The notes under the pieces were generated by a model. It worked only from the letters and a program-made list of their open reading frames with translations, was not told the origin of the DNA and ran no database searches. Both the position numbers and the translations under genes were made by a program. Shown piece after piece: positions 33,173-40,701 of a stretch of 41,854 nucleotides of DNA (positions are counted from its first letter, which is position 1; each line of letters opens with the position of its first letter). Origin of the DNA: Alcanivorax hongdengensis A-11-3. Its GTDB lineage: Bacteria > Pseudomonadota > Gammaproteobacteria > Pseudomonadales > Alcanivoracaceae. Location: contig NZ_AMRJ01000027.1 in the NCBI RefSeq assembly GCF_000300995.1, forward strand, positions 1 through 41,854. The letters are read 5' to 3'.

Positions 33173-33610
33173 ATGGCAAAAGCGAGAAGCTACACCGATG
33201 AACTGGCAGAGTGGGTGAAGAAACGAGACAAAACACGCACACGGCAAGATAAGAACGTAGTGGCTTTTCTTGCCGTTCGAGATGACGTGAAAGAAGCGAT
33301 AGCAGCAGGCTATGCGATTAAAACGATATGGGAGCACATGCACGAACAAGGGAAGATTGCCTATCGCTACGAAACCTTCCTAAAGCATGTGAAGCGACAT
33401 ATCAAAGAGGCCAAGACTGACAAGCAGCCAGTTTTAGCCGCTAAAAACGAGGCCGCCGCCAGTGCCGCCAATAAGCAGCCCGACAACAAACCGGCAACTG
33501 CTGCACCAAAGGCAAAAGGCAGCGAGGCCAAAGAAAATGAAAAACCGCAATTACCAGGTACTGGCGGTTTCAACTATCAAGCAAAACCCAACAAAGAGGA
33601 TTTAATCTAA
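33173..33610 (+). CDS. traK: TraK, oriT-bending relaxosome protein
   Basis: 145 residues. SYTDELAEWVKKR and AVRDDVKEAIAAGYAIKTIWEHM match the N-terminal DNA-binding part of RK2 TraK; the second half is Lys/Ala/Pro-rich and ends in the typical GGFNYQAKPNKEDL. It wraps DNA beside nic. The start at 33173 (MAKARSYTDEL) matches the RK2 start; the frame is open 12 codons more. An internal KorB operator lies at 33433-33445. Confidence 0.93.
   Translation: MAKARSYTDELAEWVKKRDKTRTRQDKNVVAFLAVRDDVKEAIAAGYAIKTIWEHMHEQGKIAYRYETFLKHVKRHIKEAKTDKQPVLAAKNEAAASAANKQPDNKPATAAPKAKGSEAKENEKPQLPGTGGFNYQAKPNKEDLI
33433..33445. promoter_or_regulatory. KorB operator inside traK
   Basis: TTTAGCCGCTAAA, perfect match, read as VLAAKNE in traK, about 165 bp before traL. 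Confidence 0.83.
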
Positions 33611-34335
33611 TGGCAAAAGTGCATCTTGTACTGCAAGGAAAAGGCGGCGTCGGCAAATCCATGATTTCCGCTGTTATCGCCCAATACAAGGCAAGCAAAG
33701 GTCAATCACCTTTGTGCATCGACACCGATCCGGTGAACGCGAGCTTTGAAAGCTACAAATCCCTGAACGTCAAACACCTTAATATCCTGCAAGACGACGA
33801 AATCAATAGCAGGACGTTTGATACCCTCATTGAAATGATTGCAGCCAGCAAAGATGACGTGATCATTGATAACGGGGCCAGCTCCTTCGTTCCCTTGACA
33901 CACTACCTGATCTCGAACGAGGTTCCGGCGCTCTTGCGGGATATGGGGCATGAAGTCGTCCTTCACACCGTGATCGCAGGCAGCTCGTCGCTACTGGATA
34001 CGGTCAACGGGTTTTCGCAGCTTGCAAGCCAGTTCCCGGTTGAATCGCTTTTTGTTGTGTGGCTAAACCCGTTTCTCGGCCCCATCGAACTCCAGGGCAA
34101 GAGGTTTGAGCAGATGAAAGCCTACACAAACAACAAAGAGCGAGTTACGGCCATTATCGACCTTCCGCGACTCAAGGAAGAGACCTATGGCCGCGACTTC
34201 TCGGAAATGCTCGAAAATCGCAAGACGTTTGCCGAAGCCCTGGAAGATGAATCGCTCACCATCATGACCAGGCAGCGCCTAAAGATCGTTCGCGGCCAAG
34301 TGTTCGGCCTGCTGGATAATGCGGCGGTGCTGTAA
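33610..34335 (+). CDS. traL: TraL, P-loop ATPase of the leading region
   Basis: 241 residues with a ParA/MinD-like P-loop GKGGVGKS (10-17). In IncP plasmids traL follows traK and is not strictly needed for transfer; related TraL proteins have been linked to conjugative DNA handling. It overlaps traK and traM by single-base junctions (TAATG). Confidence 0.92.
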   Translation: MAKVHLVLQGKGGVGKSMISAVIAQYKASKGQSPLCIDTDPVNASFESYKSLNVKHLNILQDDEINSRTFDTLIEMIAASKDDVIIDNGASSFVPLTHYLISNEVPALLRDMGHEVVLHTVIAGSSSLLDTVNGFSQLASQFPVESLFVVWLNPFLGPIELQGKRFEQMKAYTNNKERVTAIIDLPRLKEETYGRDFSEMLENRKTFAEALEDESLTIMTRQRLKIVRGQVFGLLDNAAVL

Positions 34336-34772
34336 TGTCCGATAAGATCGAGGAAACCATTAAGGAAATCGCGGCCAAACACGGCATAGCCGTTGGCCGT
34401 GATGATCCTATCTTGATCCTGCAAACAATCAACGACCGGCTAATGCAGGAAAGCACTGCCGCCCAGCAAGCCAACCTGGACGCCTTCAAGAGTGAACTGG
34501 AAGAAATTGCGCATCGGTGGGGGGATGACGCCAAAAACAAGGCCGAAAGGACGCTGAACGCCGCTCTGACGGCCAGTAAAGAGGCAATGGCGGCCACCAT
34601 CAAAGAAAACGCCAAAGCCACGGCAGCAGCAGCCAGACAGCAAGTGGAAGAAGCGATTGCCCAAGAACTCAAGCCGTCGATCCGTGAGGCTCGCCGGGTG
34701 TCTTACATGAACCTGGTTGCGGCTGGAATGGTCGTTTTCGCGGCGGGCCTTGCGTTATGGGCGTCATGGTAG
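34335..34772 (+). CDS. traM: TraM, coiled-coil protein with a C-terminal membrane helix
   Basis: 145 residues. Helical region rich in Lys, Glu and Ala (about 40-115), then one membrane helix at the C-terminus (NLVAAGMVVFAAGLALWASW). It is third in traKLM. Its role in RK2 is to raise transfer efficiency; the mechanism is not known. Confidence 0.88.
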   Translation: MSDKIEETIKEIAAKHGIAVGRDDPILILQTINDRLMQESTAAQQANLDAFKSELEEIAHRWGDDAKNKAERTLNAALTASKEAMAATIKENAKATAAAARQQVEEAIAQELKPSIREARRVSYMNLVAAGMVVFAAGLALWASW

Positions 34773-34796
34773 TGGTAGGAGTGATGGTGGCAAGAC

Positions 34797-34823
34797 AAAA
34801 AAGCCCGGCTATGCCGGGCTTTG
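34797..34823. terminator. Bidirectional terminator between traM and kfrC
   Basis: AAAGCCCGGC (34800-34809) pairs with GCCGGGCTTT (34813-34822) over a 3-base loop. An A run precedes the stem, so it ends minus-strand kfr transcripts best. The two operons converge here. Confidence 0.85.
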
Positions 34824-34827
34824 CTGT

Positions 34828-36150
34828 TTACTGGGGCGGGCGATTCAACCCAAGGGATAGCCCTCTGCTCTTCTCCTGGGTCTGCTTTCGCTCCTGCTCC
34901 TGCTTCTTCATTAGCGCCTGGTGCTGTCGCTCGGCCTGCTTCATCGAATCCCAATCCGCAGCCAGCTCGGGGTTTTCTGCCCGCATCTTCCTGGTTGCCA
35001 GCTCTTCAACACGCGGCGAATGCAGCCCCATTCCCTCCTTGATCTCCCTGACCGTCTCCAAGCGAGCGTGAAGCGTCTGGAGCCTGCCTTGCTGTTGCGC
35101 CTGTGACGCCTGCCAGGCTTTGCGGGTTCCGGGCATAGACAGGAAACCAGGGCGATTTGACTGCGTTTGCTGCAACCGGGCTTGCTGCCGGTTGATCAGG
35201 TTTTCTAGGCGATCCTCGATGCTTTCAACCTGGTCATGCTTGGCCTGGACATACATGGCCAGGGTTTCCTGATAGCCCTGCTCAACGGACGCCCCTTCAA
35301 TCATGGCCTGCTGCTCGACCTCCAGGCCCTCAGCCGCCGAAACAAGGCTTTCTCCGGTTACGCCCGAACGCCCTGCGCTTTTAGAGCGCGGCGGCGCTTC
35401 AACTCGATTCGCGCCCAAGCGCTCGATTCCTTCATGTCGCGCCGCAGCGATTCTTTCTCGGATTGCGTCAACGCTCTTGGCTGATTTGAGGTGTCCAGCT
35501 TCACCTTGTGTGAGTTTGTCGGTTCCATAACCAAACGTCTCCTGCCAAAATTGATTCATACTCGGGCCATGCTTGTTTTCAATGGCTGCTAGCATGGAAG
35601 GCTTAACCGGCAGGTTAAGCGCTCCTTCATGCGCAGTCATTACGGAAGCGGCAACCACTTTGCCGCCCCGGTTCTCCACATAGCCCCGCAAAGAGGCGAC
35701 CGTTCCCCCCATTGCCAAGGTGTCGTCAACAACCAGGTACTTTTGACCCTGCTTAACGTCACCCTCGAATGTAGGATTGAACGCCAGGCGATGGTCAGCC
35801 CCGGTATCAGTTCGACCTACCTTGTCACTCTGGATAATGCCCAGCTCAACGTCCAGCCCCAACCTATCCGCAAGCGCCTCGGCCATTGCCAACGGTATTT
35901 TGTTGTTGCCAGCCGACTCAACAGCCAAAACCGGCAGCACCAGGGGCTTGCTGTCCCCTATTTTCTCCTTGATCTGCTCCACCGTTTCATCGGTGAGAAG
36001 CCTATCCACTAACTCGATGGCGGCAGGCATGTCGCCAGACTTGGCCGCCTGGTACTCGGGTTCGTTTTTCAACGCGCCCAAGCCCCCGTTTCGTATCACC
36101 TGGGGGAAGTCGCCCCAAGGGGCACGCTCCCCGATCCCTAGCTTACTCAA
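34828..36150 (-). CDS. kfrC: KfrC with an N-terminal phosphoribosyltransferase-like domain
   Basis: 440 residues. The first 180 residues look like a type I phosphoribosyltransferase, with the PRPP-loop motif VVDDTLAMGGT near 140-150 and flanking strands (PLVLPVLAVESAG; VVAASVMT). The rest is long helical and Gln/Arg/Glu-rich, typical of KfrC. KfrA, KfrB and KfrC of IncP-1 work together in stable maintenance. The TTG at 36150 is chosen as start because GGGAGG (36161-36156) lies five bases before it; a GTG at 36156 would overlap that site. A KorB operator lies 13 bp upstream. Confidence 0.85.
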   Translation of the reverse strand: MSKLGIGERAPWGDFPQVIRNGGLGALKNEPEYQAAKSGDMPAAIELVDRLLTDETVEQIKEKIGDSKPLVLPVLAVESAGNNKIPLAMAEALADRLGLDVELGIIQSDKVGRTDTGADHRLAFNPTFEGDVKQGQKYLVVDDTLAMGGTVASLRGYVENRGGKVVAASVMTAHEGALNLPVKPSMLAAIENKHGPSMNQFWQETFGYGTDKLTQGEAGHLKSAKSVDAIRERIAAARHEGIERLGANRVEAPPRSKSAGRSGVTGESLVSAAEGLEVEQQAMIEGASVEQGYQETLAMYVQAKHDQVESIEDRLENLINRQQARLQQTQSNRPGFLSMPGTRKAWQASQAQQQGRLQTLHARLETVREIKEGMGLHSPRVEELATRKMRAENPELAADWDSMKQAERQHQALMKKQEQERKQTQEKSRGLSLGLNRPPQ

Positions 36151-36163
36151 AGGCACCTCCCGT

Positions 36164-36176
36164 TTTAGCCGCTAAA
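36164..36176. promoter_or_regulatory. KorB operator between kfrB and kfrC
   Basis: TTTAGCCGCTAAA, perfect match, filling the 27-bp gap between the kfrB stop and the kfrC start and lying just upstream of the kfrC ribosome site. Confidence 0.85.
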
Positions 36177-36177
36177 A

Positions 36178-36522
36178 CTATCGGGAGCGTCCTCTACTGA
36201 GCTTGACGGCCTGGGCGACTATTGCCTTGCCCTGGGCGTCGTAGCTAATGCTTTTTGCACTCCCAATATCAGGTACTATATCGAAATCTGACTTAGAGTG
36301 CATGACAAAGTTTTTGCCTATCTGCTGGTAAATTTTGTTGTTATCGGCATGAACAATCACGCCATCATGGCGCTGCGACTTATCGGCTTCCTTAGCCATG
36401 TAAAGGTTGTATATTCCGGGCTTTAACGCTCCCGCCTTATCAACCTTCTGATTAGCCCATGCGCCACTCTGGTCGGTCTGAACGATCCTTTGACCGTTCA
36501 TAACCAAAAGGCGTTGCTTCAT
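36178..36522 (-). CDS. kfrB: KfrB
   Basis: 114 residues, no signal or membrane segment. It is second in kfrA-kfrB-kfrC, as in IncP-1. The C-terminal part (KSISYDAQGKAIVAQAV, ending LSRGRSR) resembles the last residues of TraI. AGGAGCGCCGCAA precedes the ATG. KfrB is thought to link KfrA and KfrC in plasmid maintenance. Confidence 0.88.
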   Translation of the reverse strand: MKQRLLVMNGQRIVQTDQSGAWANQKVDKAGALKPGIYNLYMAKEADKSQRHDGVIVHADNNKIYQQIGKNFVMHSKSDFDIVPDIGSAKSISYDAQGKAIVAQAVKLSRGRSR

Positions 36523-36578
36523 TTGCGGCGCTCCTTTGTGTTTTCTCTACTACTACAGGTTGTAAATCCCCCGCCCAC

Positions 36579-36615
36579 AAAAAAGCCGACCTCGGCTACC
36601 AAACGAGGCCGGCTT
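36579..36615 (-). terminator. Terminator after kfrA
   Basis: AAGCCGACCTCG pairs with CGAGGCCGGCTT (one mismatch) round a 9-base loop; on the minus strand it ends in a T run. It separates kfrA from kfrBC, so kfrBC should have a promoter of their own near 36540-36575. Confidence 0.8.
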
Positions 36616-36681
36616 GCGTTCGGCCGGGAAAATCTGTCAAGGATGCCTTTAATAGTACGGTAAAAAACCCGATTTATCAGT

Positions 36682-37659
36682 TTATTTCTGCGAACCGGCG
36701 TCCTTCTCCCCGCGTGAAAGCGCAATTTCCAGCCCCTCAACACGCCCGCGCAGCGCCGCCGCCTGCTCTCTGGCCGTGCCAGCCGCCTCCAAGGCAGAAT
36801 CACGCTCTTTGGTTGCCTTCTCGACCTCACCGGCCAATCCAGCAAGTTTTTCCTCGGCTTGCGCCAGTTTGTACTCCAGGGAAGAAGTTGCAGCAGTCAA
36901 ACGCTCGACTTCGGACTGAGCGGCTGCCTTGGCCTCCTGGGCATTCTCCAGCGCCTTGCTGTGTTGCGCTCGCAGGGCCTCGATTTCCTTTTGGTGCTCC
37001 TTGGCTGCCTGCTTCGCCTCGCCTTGAGCCTGTGCCAGCTCGGCCTTGTGGTCCTTGGCCGCTTTCTCGGCGGCGGCCTGGACTCGATCCAGCGCCTGCC
37101 GGTTCTTGTCTGCCTCTCGGTGTGCTCGATCCAGCTCGGAACGCAAGTCGCTGGCTCGCAACTCCATTTCACTACTACGCGCCTCGGCGGTAGTAGCTCG
37201 TTCACTGGCCGTGGTCAGCTTGGCTTTCAGCTCGTCAACTTCCGCCCGCAGCTCCTGGGCCACACCCTCCAGGCTCGCAACCTGGTTGCGCGAATCGTCC
37301 AGCTCTGCCGAAAGCTGGTCTGCCAGCTCGACAGCCTCCAACCGGGATGCCTCCATTTCCAACCGTGCGGCCTCCAATCCTTCGCGCTCACTGGCAAGGC
37401 GACCGTTCGCCAGCTCCAGGGCGACACCCCAAATCTCGGACCCAACCTCTGACAACTTGTCCATGACGCCAGGCGGGGGCGGCTCCTGGATCGGCGTAGC
37501 ATCAGCGGCCTTGGCCGCCCTCCATTCCTTCATTGCCTCGCTGATCGTGGTGTAACTGCCGCCGTCCAGCGCCTTGCGTACCGCTGCAAGGGTAGGGTTC
37601 TGACCGGCAGCGTCCAGCTCGTCGGCCACCTCGAAAATCTGCTCTTTACTGATTGCCAT
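36682..37659 (-). CDS. kfrA: KfrA, DNA-binding coiled-coil protein
   Basis: 325 residues. A helix-turn-helix domain fills the first 50 residues (QNPTLAAVRKALDGGSYTTI), followed by an alanine-rich coiled coil from about 75 to 315 (heptad-like, many Ala, Glu, Lys, Arg). KfrA represses its own promoter and may build a filament that supports partition. The matching operator is the inverted repeat at 37673-37713. Confidence 0.93.
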   Translation of the reverse strand: MAISKEQIFEVADELDAAGQNPTLAAVRKALDGGSYTTISEAMKEWRAAKAADATPIQEPPPPGVMDKLSEVGSEIWGVALELANGRLASEREGLEAARLEMEASRLEAVELADQLSAELDDSRNQVASLEGVAQELRAEVDELKAKLTTASERATTAEARSSEMELRASDLRSELDRAHREADKNRQALDRVQAAAEKAAKDHKAELAQAQGEAKQAAKEHQKEIEALRAQHSKALENAQEAKAAAQSEVERLTAATSSLEYKLAQAEEKLAGLAGEVEKATKERDSALEAAGTAREQAAALRGRVEGLEIALSRGEKDAGSQK

Positions 37660-37672
37660 AATGCTTGCCCTC

Positions 37673-37713
37673 TGTAGTATGTTGTATTGTGTATTATACT
37701 ACAACATACTACA
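37673..37713. promoter_or_regulatory. kfrA operator
   Basis: TGTAGTATGTTGTA (37673-37686) and its perfect complement TACAACATACTACA (37700-37713) are 13 bp apart, directly upstream of kfrA. This is the expected site for KfrA autorepression. A looser form, TACTACAGGTTGTA, lies at 36550-36563 before kfrB. Confidence 0.82.
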
Positions 37714-37742
37714 AATCTAAGCAAGGCCATATTTCAACCAGG

Positions 37743-37769
37743 CAAAAAAAGCCCCGCAAAGGCGGGGCA
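37743..37769 (-). terminator. Terminator between the 47-codon gene and kfrA
   Basis: GCCCCGC pairs with GCGGGGC over a short loop and is followed on the minus strand by a run of seven T. It closes the korA-incC-korB transcript and isolates kfrA. Confidence 0.88.
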
Positions 37770-37801
37770 GGGTGGGTGTGGTTCGTGGCCGTATCGCGCT
37801 G

Positions 37802-37945
37802 TCACGCGGCAGCTTCGGCCCTTTGCAAGTGATCGAGGACGTGGGCCAGGTCGGCCATTGTCATCAAGGGAAGGGTGAATGATTTCTTCTGCTCCAGGGC
37901 GGCGCGAATCCGCCCTGCAATCATGATACAATCGCTGCTACTCAT
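37802..37945 (-). CDS. 47-residue protein downstream of korB
   Basis: A short frame starting MSSSDCIMIAGRIRAALEQK and ending AEAAA, with GAGAGGTGAC six bases before the ATG. It is helical, with no membrane segment. It lies 80 bp after korB and just before a strong terminator, so it is the last gene of the korA-incC-korB transcript. It is far shorter than the KorF and KorG proteins found here in RK2, and I do not recognise it. Confidence 0.6.
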   Translation of the reverse strand: MSSSDCIMIAGRIRAALEQKKSFTLPLMTMADLAHVLDHLQRAEAAA

Positions 37946-38025
37946 CGCTAGTCACCTCTCAACTGGTTAGCGTGGGTTCCGCCCTGGATACGGTGGCCGC
38001 CGTGCCCAGGGCTTTCTTTTTGGCG

Positions 38026-39048
38026 TTAAGCCCCGTCCATCACAGCCATCAGCTCGACCGTGCCCAGGTCCGCTTCAAACTCGTGCCCGTCGTCCTCGTA
38101 TTTGATCCAGGCCCAGCCATCAGCAGAAGGGCGGCGGTTTAGCATCAAGCGGCCCATACGTTCGTCGTGCTTGACCATGACAATCGCCTTTTTCAGCTTG
38201 TCCGGGTCTTGTTCCTTCGGCTCCTTCTTCGGCGAGGTGTCGGCCCCTTCCTCTTCCTGGTCGTTGTCGTCTTCGGCATCGGTTTGGCCGGTGAAAGCAT
38301 CAACCGTGTTCGGGTCGCGTTCCTCGTCCTCATGCTTGCGCTTGTCGTCCAGGTACTCGCGCAGCAGCTTCACCGATCCGCGTGTTAGCTCCTGGTCGTC
38401 ATCGCTCAACCAAGCAACAACCTCGTCCGGGTTCTTCTTGTGCGCCTTCACCAGCTCGTTAATCACGGTCACGTCATTGACGCGGCCAGAATTGAAAGCT
38501 TCGGCAAGCGGCTCCGGCAGGTCCAGCAAGGTGACGTGCTGACTCACAAATGCAGCGGATTTGCCGATAGCTGACGCAATTTCACCCTTCTTGACGCCCT
38601 TTGCCAGCTCGCGGCCAATGTAATCGGCTATCTCGCGGGCGGTCAGCTCATTGCGTTGCAGGTTCTCAATAACCTGGTCCGCTTCGTTGTAGTCGTTGTC
38701 GATAAACGCCGGGATAGTCTCTTTCTCAGCGATTCGACTGCCACGGTAGCGACGGGCACCGTGGTTGATGATGAAGCGCCCCGGCTCGTCCTGGTTCTCA
38801 CGCACCGAAATCGGCGTTTTAACGCCTCGATGCCGGATGGTGGCGGCCAGCTCTTCCAGGCTCGCTTTTGAAAAGCCCGGATTGTCCTCTGTGCGCGGCT
38901 GGTTTGGATCTTCATCTATCAGGTCCAGGGCCAGCTCCAAGGGGCCAGCGCCACCCTTGGTGCCTTCGGGGGCGTTTAGAAGGCCAGACAGGTCGCCAAT
39001 GCCCTCCAGTCCCAGCCCCTCCATTTTCTGTTCTTTTTGCGCGCTCAT
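38026..39048 (-). CDS. korB: KorB, ParB-family partition protein and global repressor
   Basis: 340 residues. ParB N-terminal CTP-binding part with GARRYRGSR (97-105), helix-turn-helix near 154-178 (KGEIASAIGKSAAFVSQHV), and a C-terminal dimerisation domain. The two residues that read the operator in RK2 (remembered as Thr211 and Arg240) are present as Thr194 and Arg223, both shifted by 17. KorB binds TTTAGCSGCTAAA, clamps and slides on DNA with CTP, and represses with KorA and TrbA. It also partitions the plasmid with IncC. It overlaps incC by four bases. Confidence 0.97.
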   Translation of the reverse strand: MSAQKEQKMEGLGLEGIGDLSGLLNAPEGTKGGAGPLELALDLIDEDPNQPRTEDNPGFSKASLEELAATIRHRGVKTPISVRENQDEPGRFIINHGARRYRGSRIAEKETIPAFIDNDYNEADQVIENLQRNELTAREIADYIGRELAKGVKKGEIASAIGKSAAFVSQHVTLLDLPEPLAEAFNSGRVNDVTVINELVKAHKKNPDEVVAWLSDDDQELTRGSVKLLREYLDDKRKHEDEERDPNTVDAFTGQTDAEDDNDQEEEGADTSPKKEPKEQDPDKLKKAIVMVKHDERMGRLMLNRRPSADGWAWIKYEDDGHEFEADLGTVELMAVMDGA

Positions 39049-40112
39049 GCGGTGATCTCCATTTTTGTAAACACAAGGTCAGCCAGAGCACGAACTTCTT
39101 TCGCGGCTTTTCTGGCAGCCGTTTTTTTGATTTTCCAGACCGGCACCCCGGAAGCGAGAGCGTCCGCAATGCTGCTACGCAGGCCGATTGAAGCCGGAAT
39201 GATAAGCTGCGGATATGCCTTCTGGAGTTGTTCCAGGTGGCGACCGTGCCGGGGGTTTCGTCCGTCTACCTTGCTCGGCACCATGCCCAAGAATTGCAGC
39301 TTAGGGTTAGCCTTACGCACGTTCGTAATGGCCGCGTTCATCTTCTTGATGCCCTGAATTGAGTAGGCTTCCAGCTCGATAGGGGACAGGACATAATCCG
39401 CCGCTATCAATGCGGCGGCCATACTGACGCCAAGGGAAGGGGCCGTGTCGATCAGGCACACGTCAAAGCCTTGCTCTGCCAGGCTGGCAATACCTGCCCT
39501 GAAATGCTCACCCGCACGGCTCAGGGACATGGTTTCCATGTTTGCCAGGGCGGCGTCAGACTCGATAAGAGCCATGCCAGGCGCGTCCTCTCCGTTCACA
39601 ACATCGAACGGGCCGCCATTGAAAAAATTGCTTGCTACAACACCTGTGCGGAACTCTTGGAGCGTATAAGAGGCGTTGCCCTGGGTATCCAGGTCGATCA
39701 CGGCAACCTTTTTGCCGCGTTCGTAGAAGTCAAACGCCAGATGCACCAAGGTTGATGTTTTGCCGACGCCGCCTTTTTGGTTTGCCGTGACCAGTGTTTT
39801 CATTACGTGTCCCTTTTCTTCTTGGCGTCCTCCGCCCATTTCTTGACGATAAACGCTTGATGTTCCGGCAGTATTGCCGTGACTCGCTCGAACCCCTCCG
39901 GCGTCAGCGCCTTGTGAGCGTCCCAAACTCTCTTGACGGCCTGATTGACCGCCCCTTTTGTCACTCCCAATAACGCCACAAACTCGGCTTGAGTTTTCCC
40001 CTCCACCAATACGCCATGCGCTATTTCGAGCGTTTGTTGCCCGACTCCCAAGCCCTTGATTGCAGCTTGAAATTGAGACTCCGTTAGTTGTTTCTTCATG
40101 GATTGCACCCAT
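39045..40112 (-). CDS. incC: IncC, ParA-family partition ATPase (long and short forms)
   Basis: The long form has 355 residues from the ATG at 40112 (MGAIHEETTNG, like RK2 IncC1), which overlaps korA in another frame for its first 103 codons. The short form has 252 residues from the ATG at 39803, overlapping the korA stop as TAATG. The ParA deviant Walker motif QKGGVGKTST follows directly after that second start. ParA proteins use ATP-dependent nucleoid binding to move KorB-bound plasmid copies apart, and also strengthen KorB repression. Confidence 0.96.
   Translation of the reverse strand: MGAIHEETTNGVSISSCNQGLGSRATNARNSAWRIGGGENSSRVCGVIGSDKRGGQSGRQESLGRSQGADAGGVRASHGNTAGTSSVYRQEMGGGRQEEKGHVMKTLVTANQKGGVGKTSTLVHLAFDFYERGKKVAVIDLDTQGNASYTLQEFRTGVVASNFFNGGPFDVVNGEDAPGMALIESDAALANMETMSLSRAGEHFRAGIASLAEQGFDVCLIDTAPSLGVSMAAALIAADYVLSPIELEAYSIQGIKKMNAAITNVRKANPKLQFLGMVPSKVDGRNPRHGRHLEQLQKAYPQLIIPASIGLRSSIADALASGVPVWKIKKTAARKAAKEVRALADLVFTKMEITA
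39803..40099 (-). CDS. korA: KorA, global repressor
   Basis: 98 residues starting MKKQLTESQFQAAIKGL. The helix-turn-helix lies at 36-57 (TQAEFVALLGVTKGAVNQAV), and the dimerisation domain GFERVTAILPEHQAFIVKKW follows. In the recognition helix Gln53 and Arg57 are as in RK2, but positions 48, 52 and 56 are Lys, Asn and Lys where I recall Arg, Ser and His. The operator here also differs (TATAGCTATA rather than TTTAGCTAAA). KorA represses its own operon and ssb-trfA together with KorB. Confidence 0.96.
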   Translation of the reverse strand: MKKQLTESQFQAAIKGLGVGQQTLEIAHGVLVEGKTQAEFVALLGVTKGAVNQAVKRVWDAHKALTPEGFERVTAILPEHQAFIVKKWAEDAKKKRDT

Positions 40113-40169
40113 ACCAACCCCACACCCTAGTTGTTGATTGAATGGCGGTGACAGCCGCCGAACACAACA

Positions 40170-40216
40170 AAAGTATAGCTATACTTTCAGTACGGGTCAA
40201 CACTTTAGCGGCTAAA
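40170..40216 (-). promoter_or_regulatory. korA promoter with KorA and KorB operators
   Basis: On the minus strand TTGACC (40200-40195) and TATACT (40177-40172) are 17 bp apart. The -10 lies in the 18-bp palindrome AAAGTATAGCTATACTTT (40170-40187), the KorA site. The KorB site TTTAGCGGCTAAA (40204-40216) lies 3 bp upstream of the -35. Bound together, KorA and KorB would silence this central operon. Confidence 0.93.
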
Positions 40217-40217
40217 A

Positions 40218-40568
40218 TTAAACGCCTTTGGGTTTGTAGACAGAAACAAAGTAAGTGAGCAGGGTCAGCACGGCGAAATGGGCCAGGAAGGTCCAGCCTG
40301 CATGTACCGCTGGATCATTCCAGTAGTACACGGCACGGATACCCTGAAAGAAAACGTCGATAGAGATAACCCACTTCAGCAGCGGCCACACCAGGACAAC
40401 CGCAATCCATACCCAACGCAGAATAGCCGCCAGAACACCCCCGCCTTTCGTCGGATCGCTCTGCGGCTTACGCGGCTGCTGGCTGGCCTGCGCTTTCGGT
40501 TGCGGGTCCGGTGGCCCTGAATCAGTAGGGCCAGCTTTCGGAAACTTGATAATGTTTGACTTTGACAT
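40218..40568 (-). CDS. kleE: KleE, small membrane protein
   Basis: 116 residues. It starts MSKSNIIKFPKAG, then a polar linker, then three hydrophobic segments (about 45-65, 72-80 and 92-110), ending YFVSVYKPKGV, very close to RK2 KleE. The role of KleE is not established; kle genes help stable maintenance in some hosts. GGAGGG precedes the ATG. It ends 1 bp before the korA-proximal KorB operator. Confidence 0.93.
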   Translation of the reverse strand: MSKSNIIKFPKAGPTDSGPPDPQPKAQASQQPRKPQSDPTKGGGVLAAILRWVWIAVVLVWPLLKWVISIDVFFQGIRAVYYWNDPAVHAGWTFLAHFAVLTLLTYFVSVYKPKGV

Positions 40569-40619
40569 ATTCTTGACCCTCCACGCCTTCCGTGCTCCAA
40601 TTATCTATTGCTCTTCAAA

Positions 40620-40634
40620 TAGGGCCACACCCTA
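40620..40634. promoter_or_regulatory. Degenerate KorC-like operator before kleE
   Basis: TAGGGCCACACCCTA resembles the KorC operator TAGGGCAAAATGCCCTA but is 2 bp shorter in the middle. It may be a relic of a second kle promoter, as RK2 has more kle genes here. Weak evidence. Confidence 0.35.
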
Positions 40635-40671
40635 GAGAGCATTGGTTTCGGTGTGACAGCGCCGGGCCAAG

Positions 40672-40693
40672 CGCCCCGGTCAAGGCCGGGGCG
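40672..40693. other. Hairpin between kleA and kleE
   Basis: CGCCCCGG (40672-40679) pairs perfectly with CCGGGGCG (40686-40693) across 6 bases. No T tract follows. It shares its CCCCGG core with the hairpins at 575 and 3708. Confidence 0.45.
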
Positions 40694-40701
40694 TATCCTT
40701 C

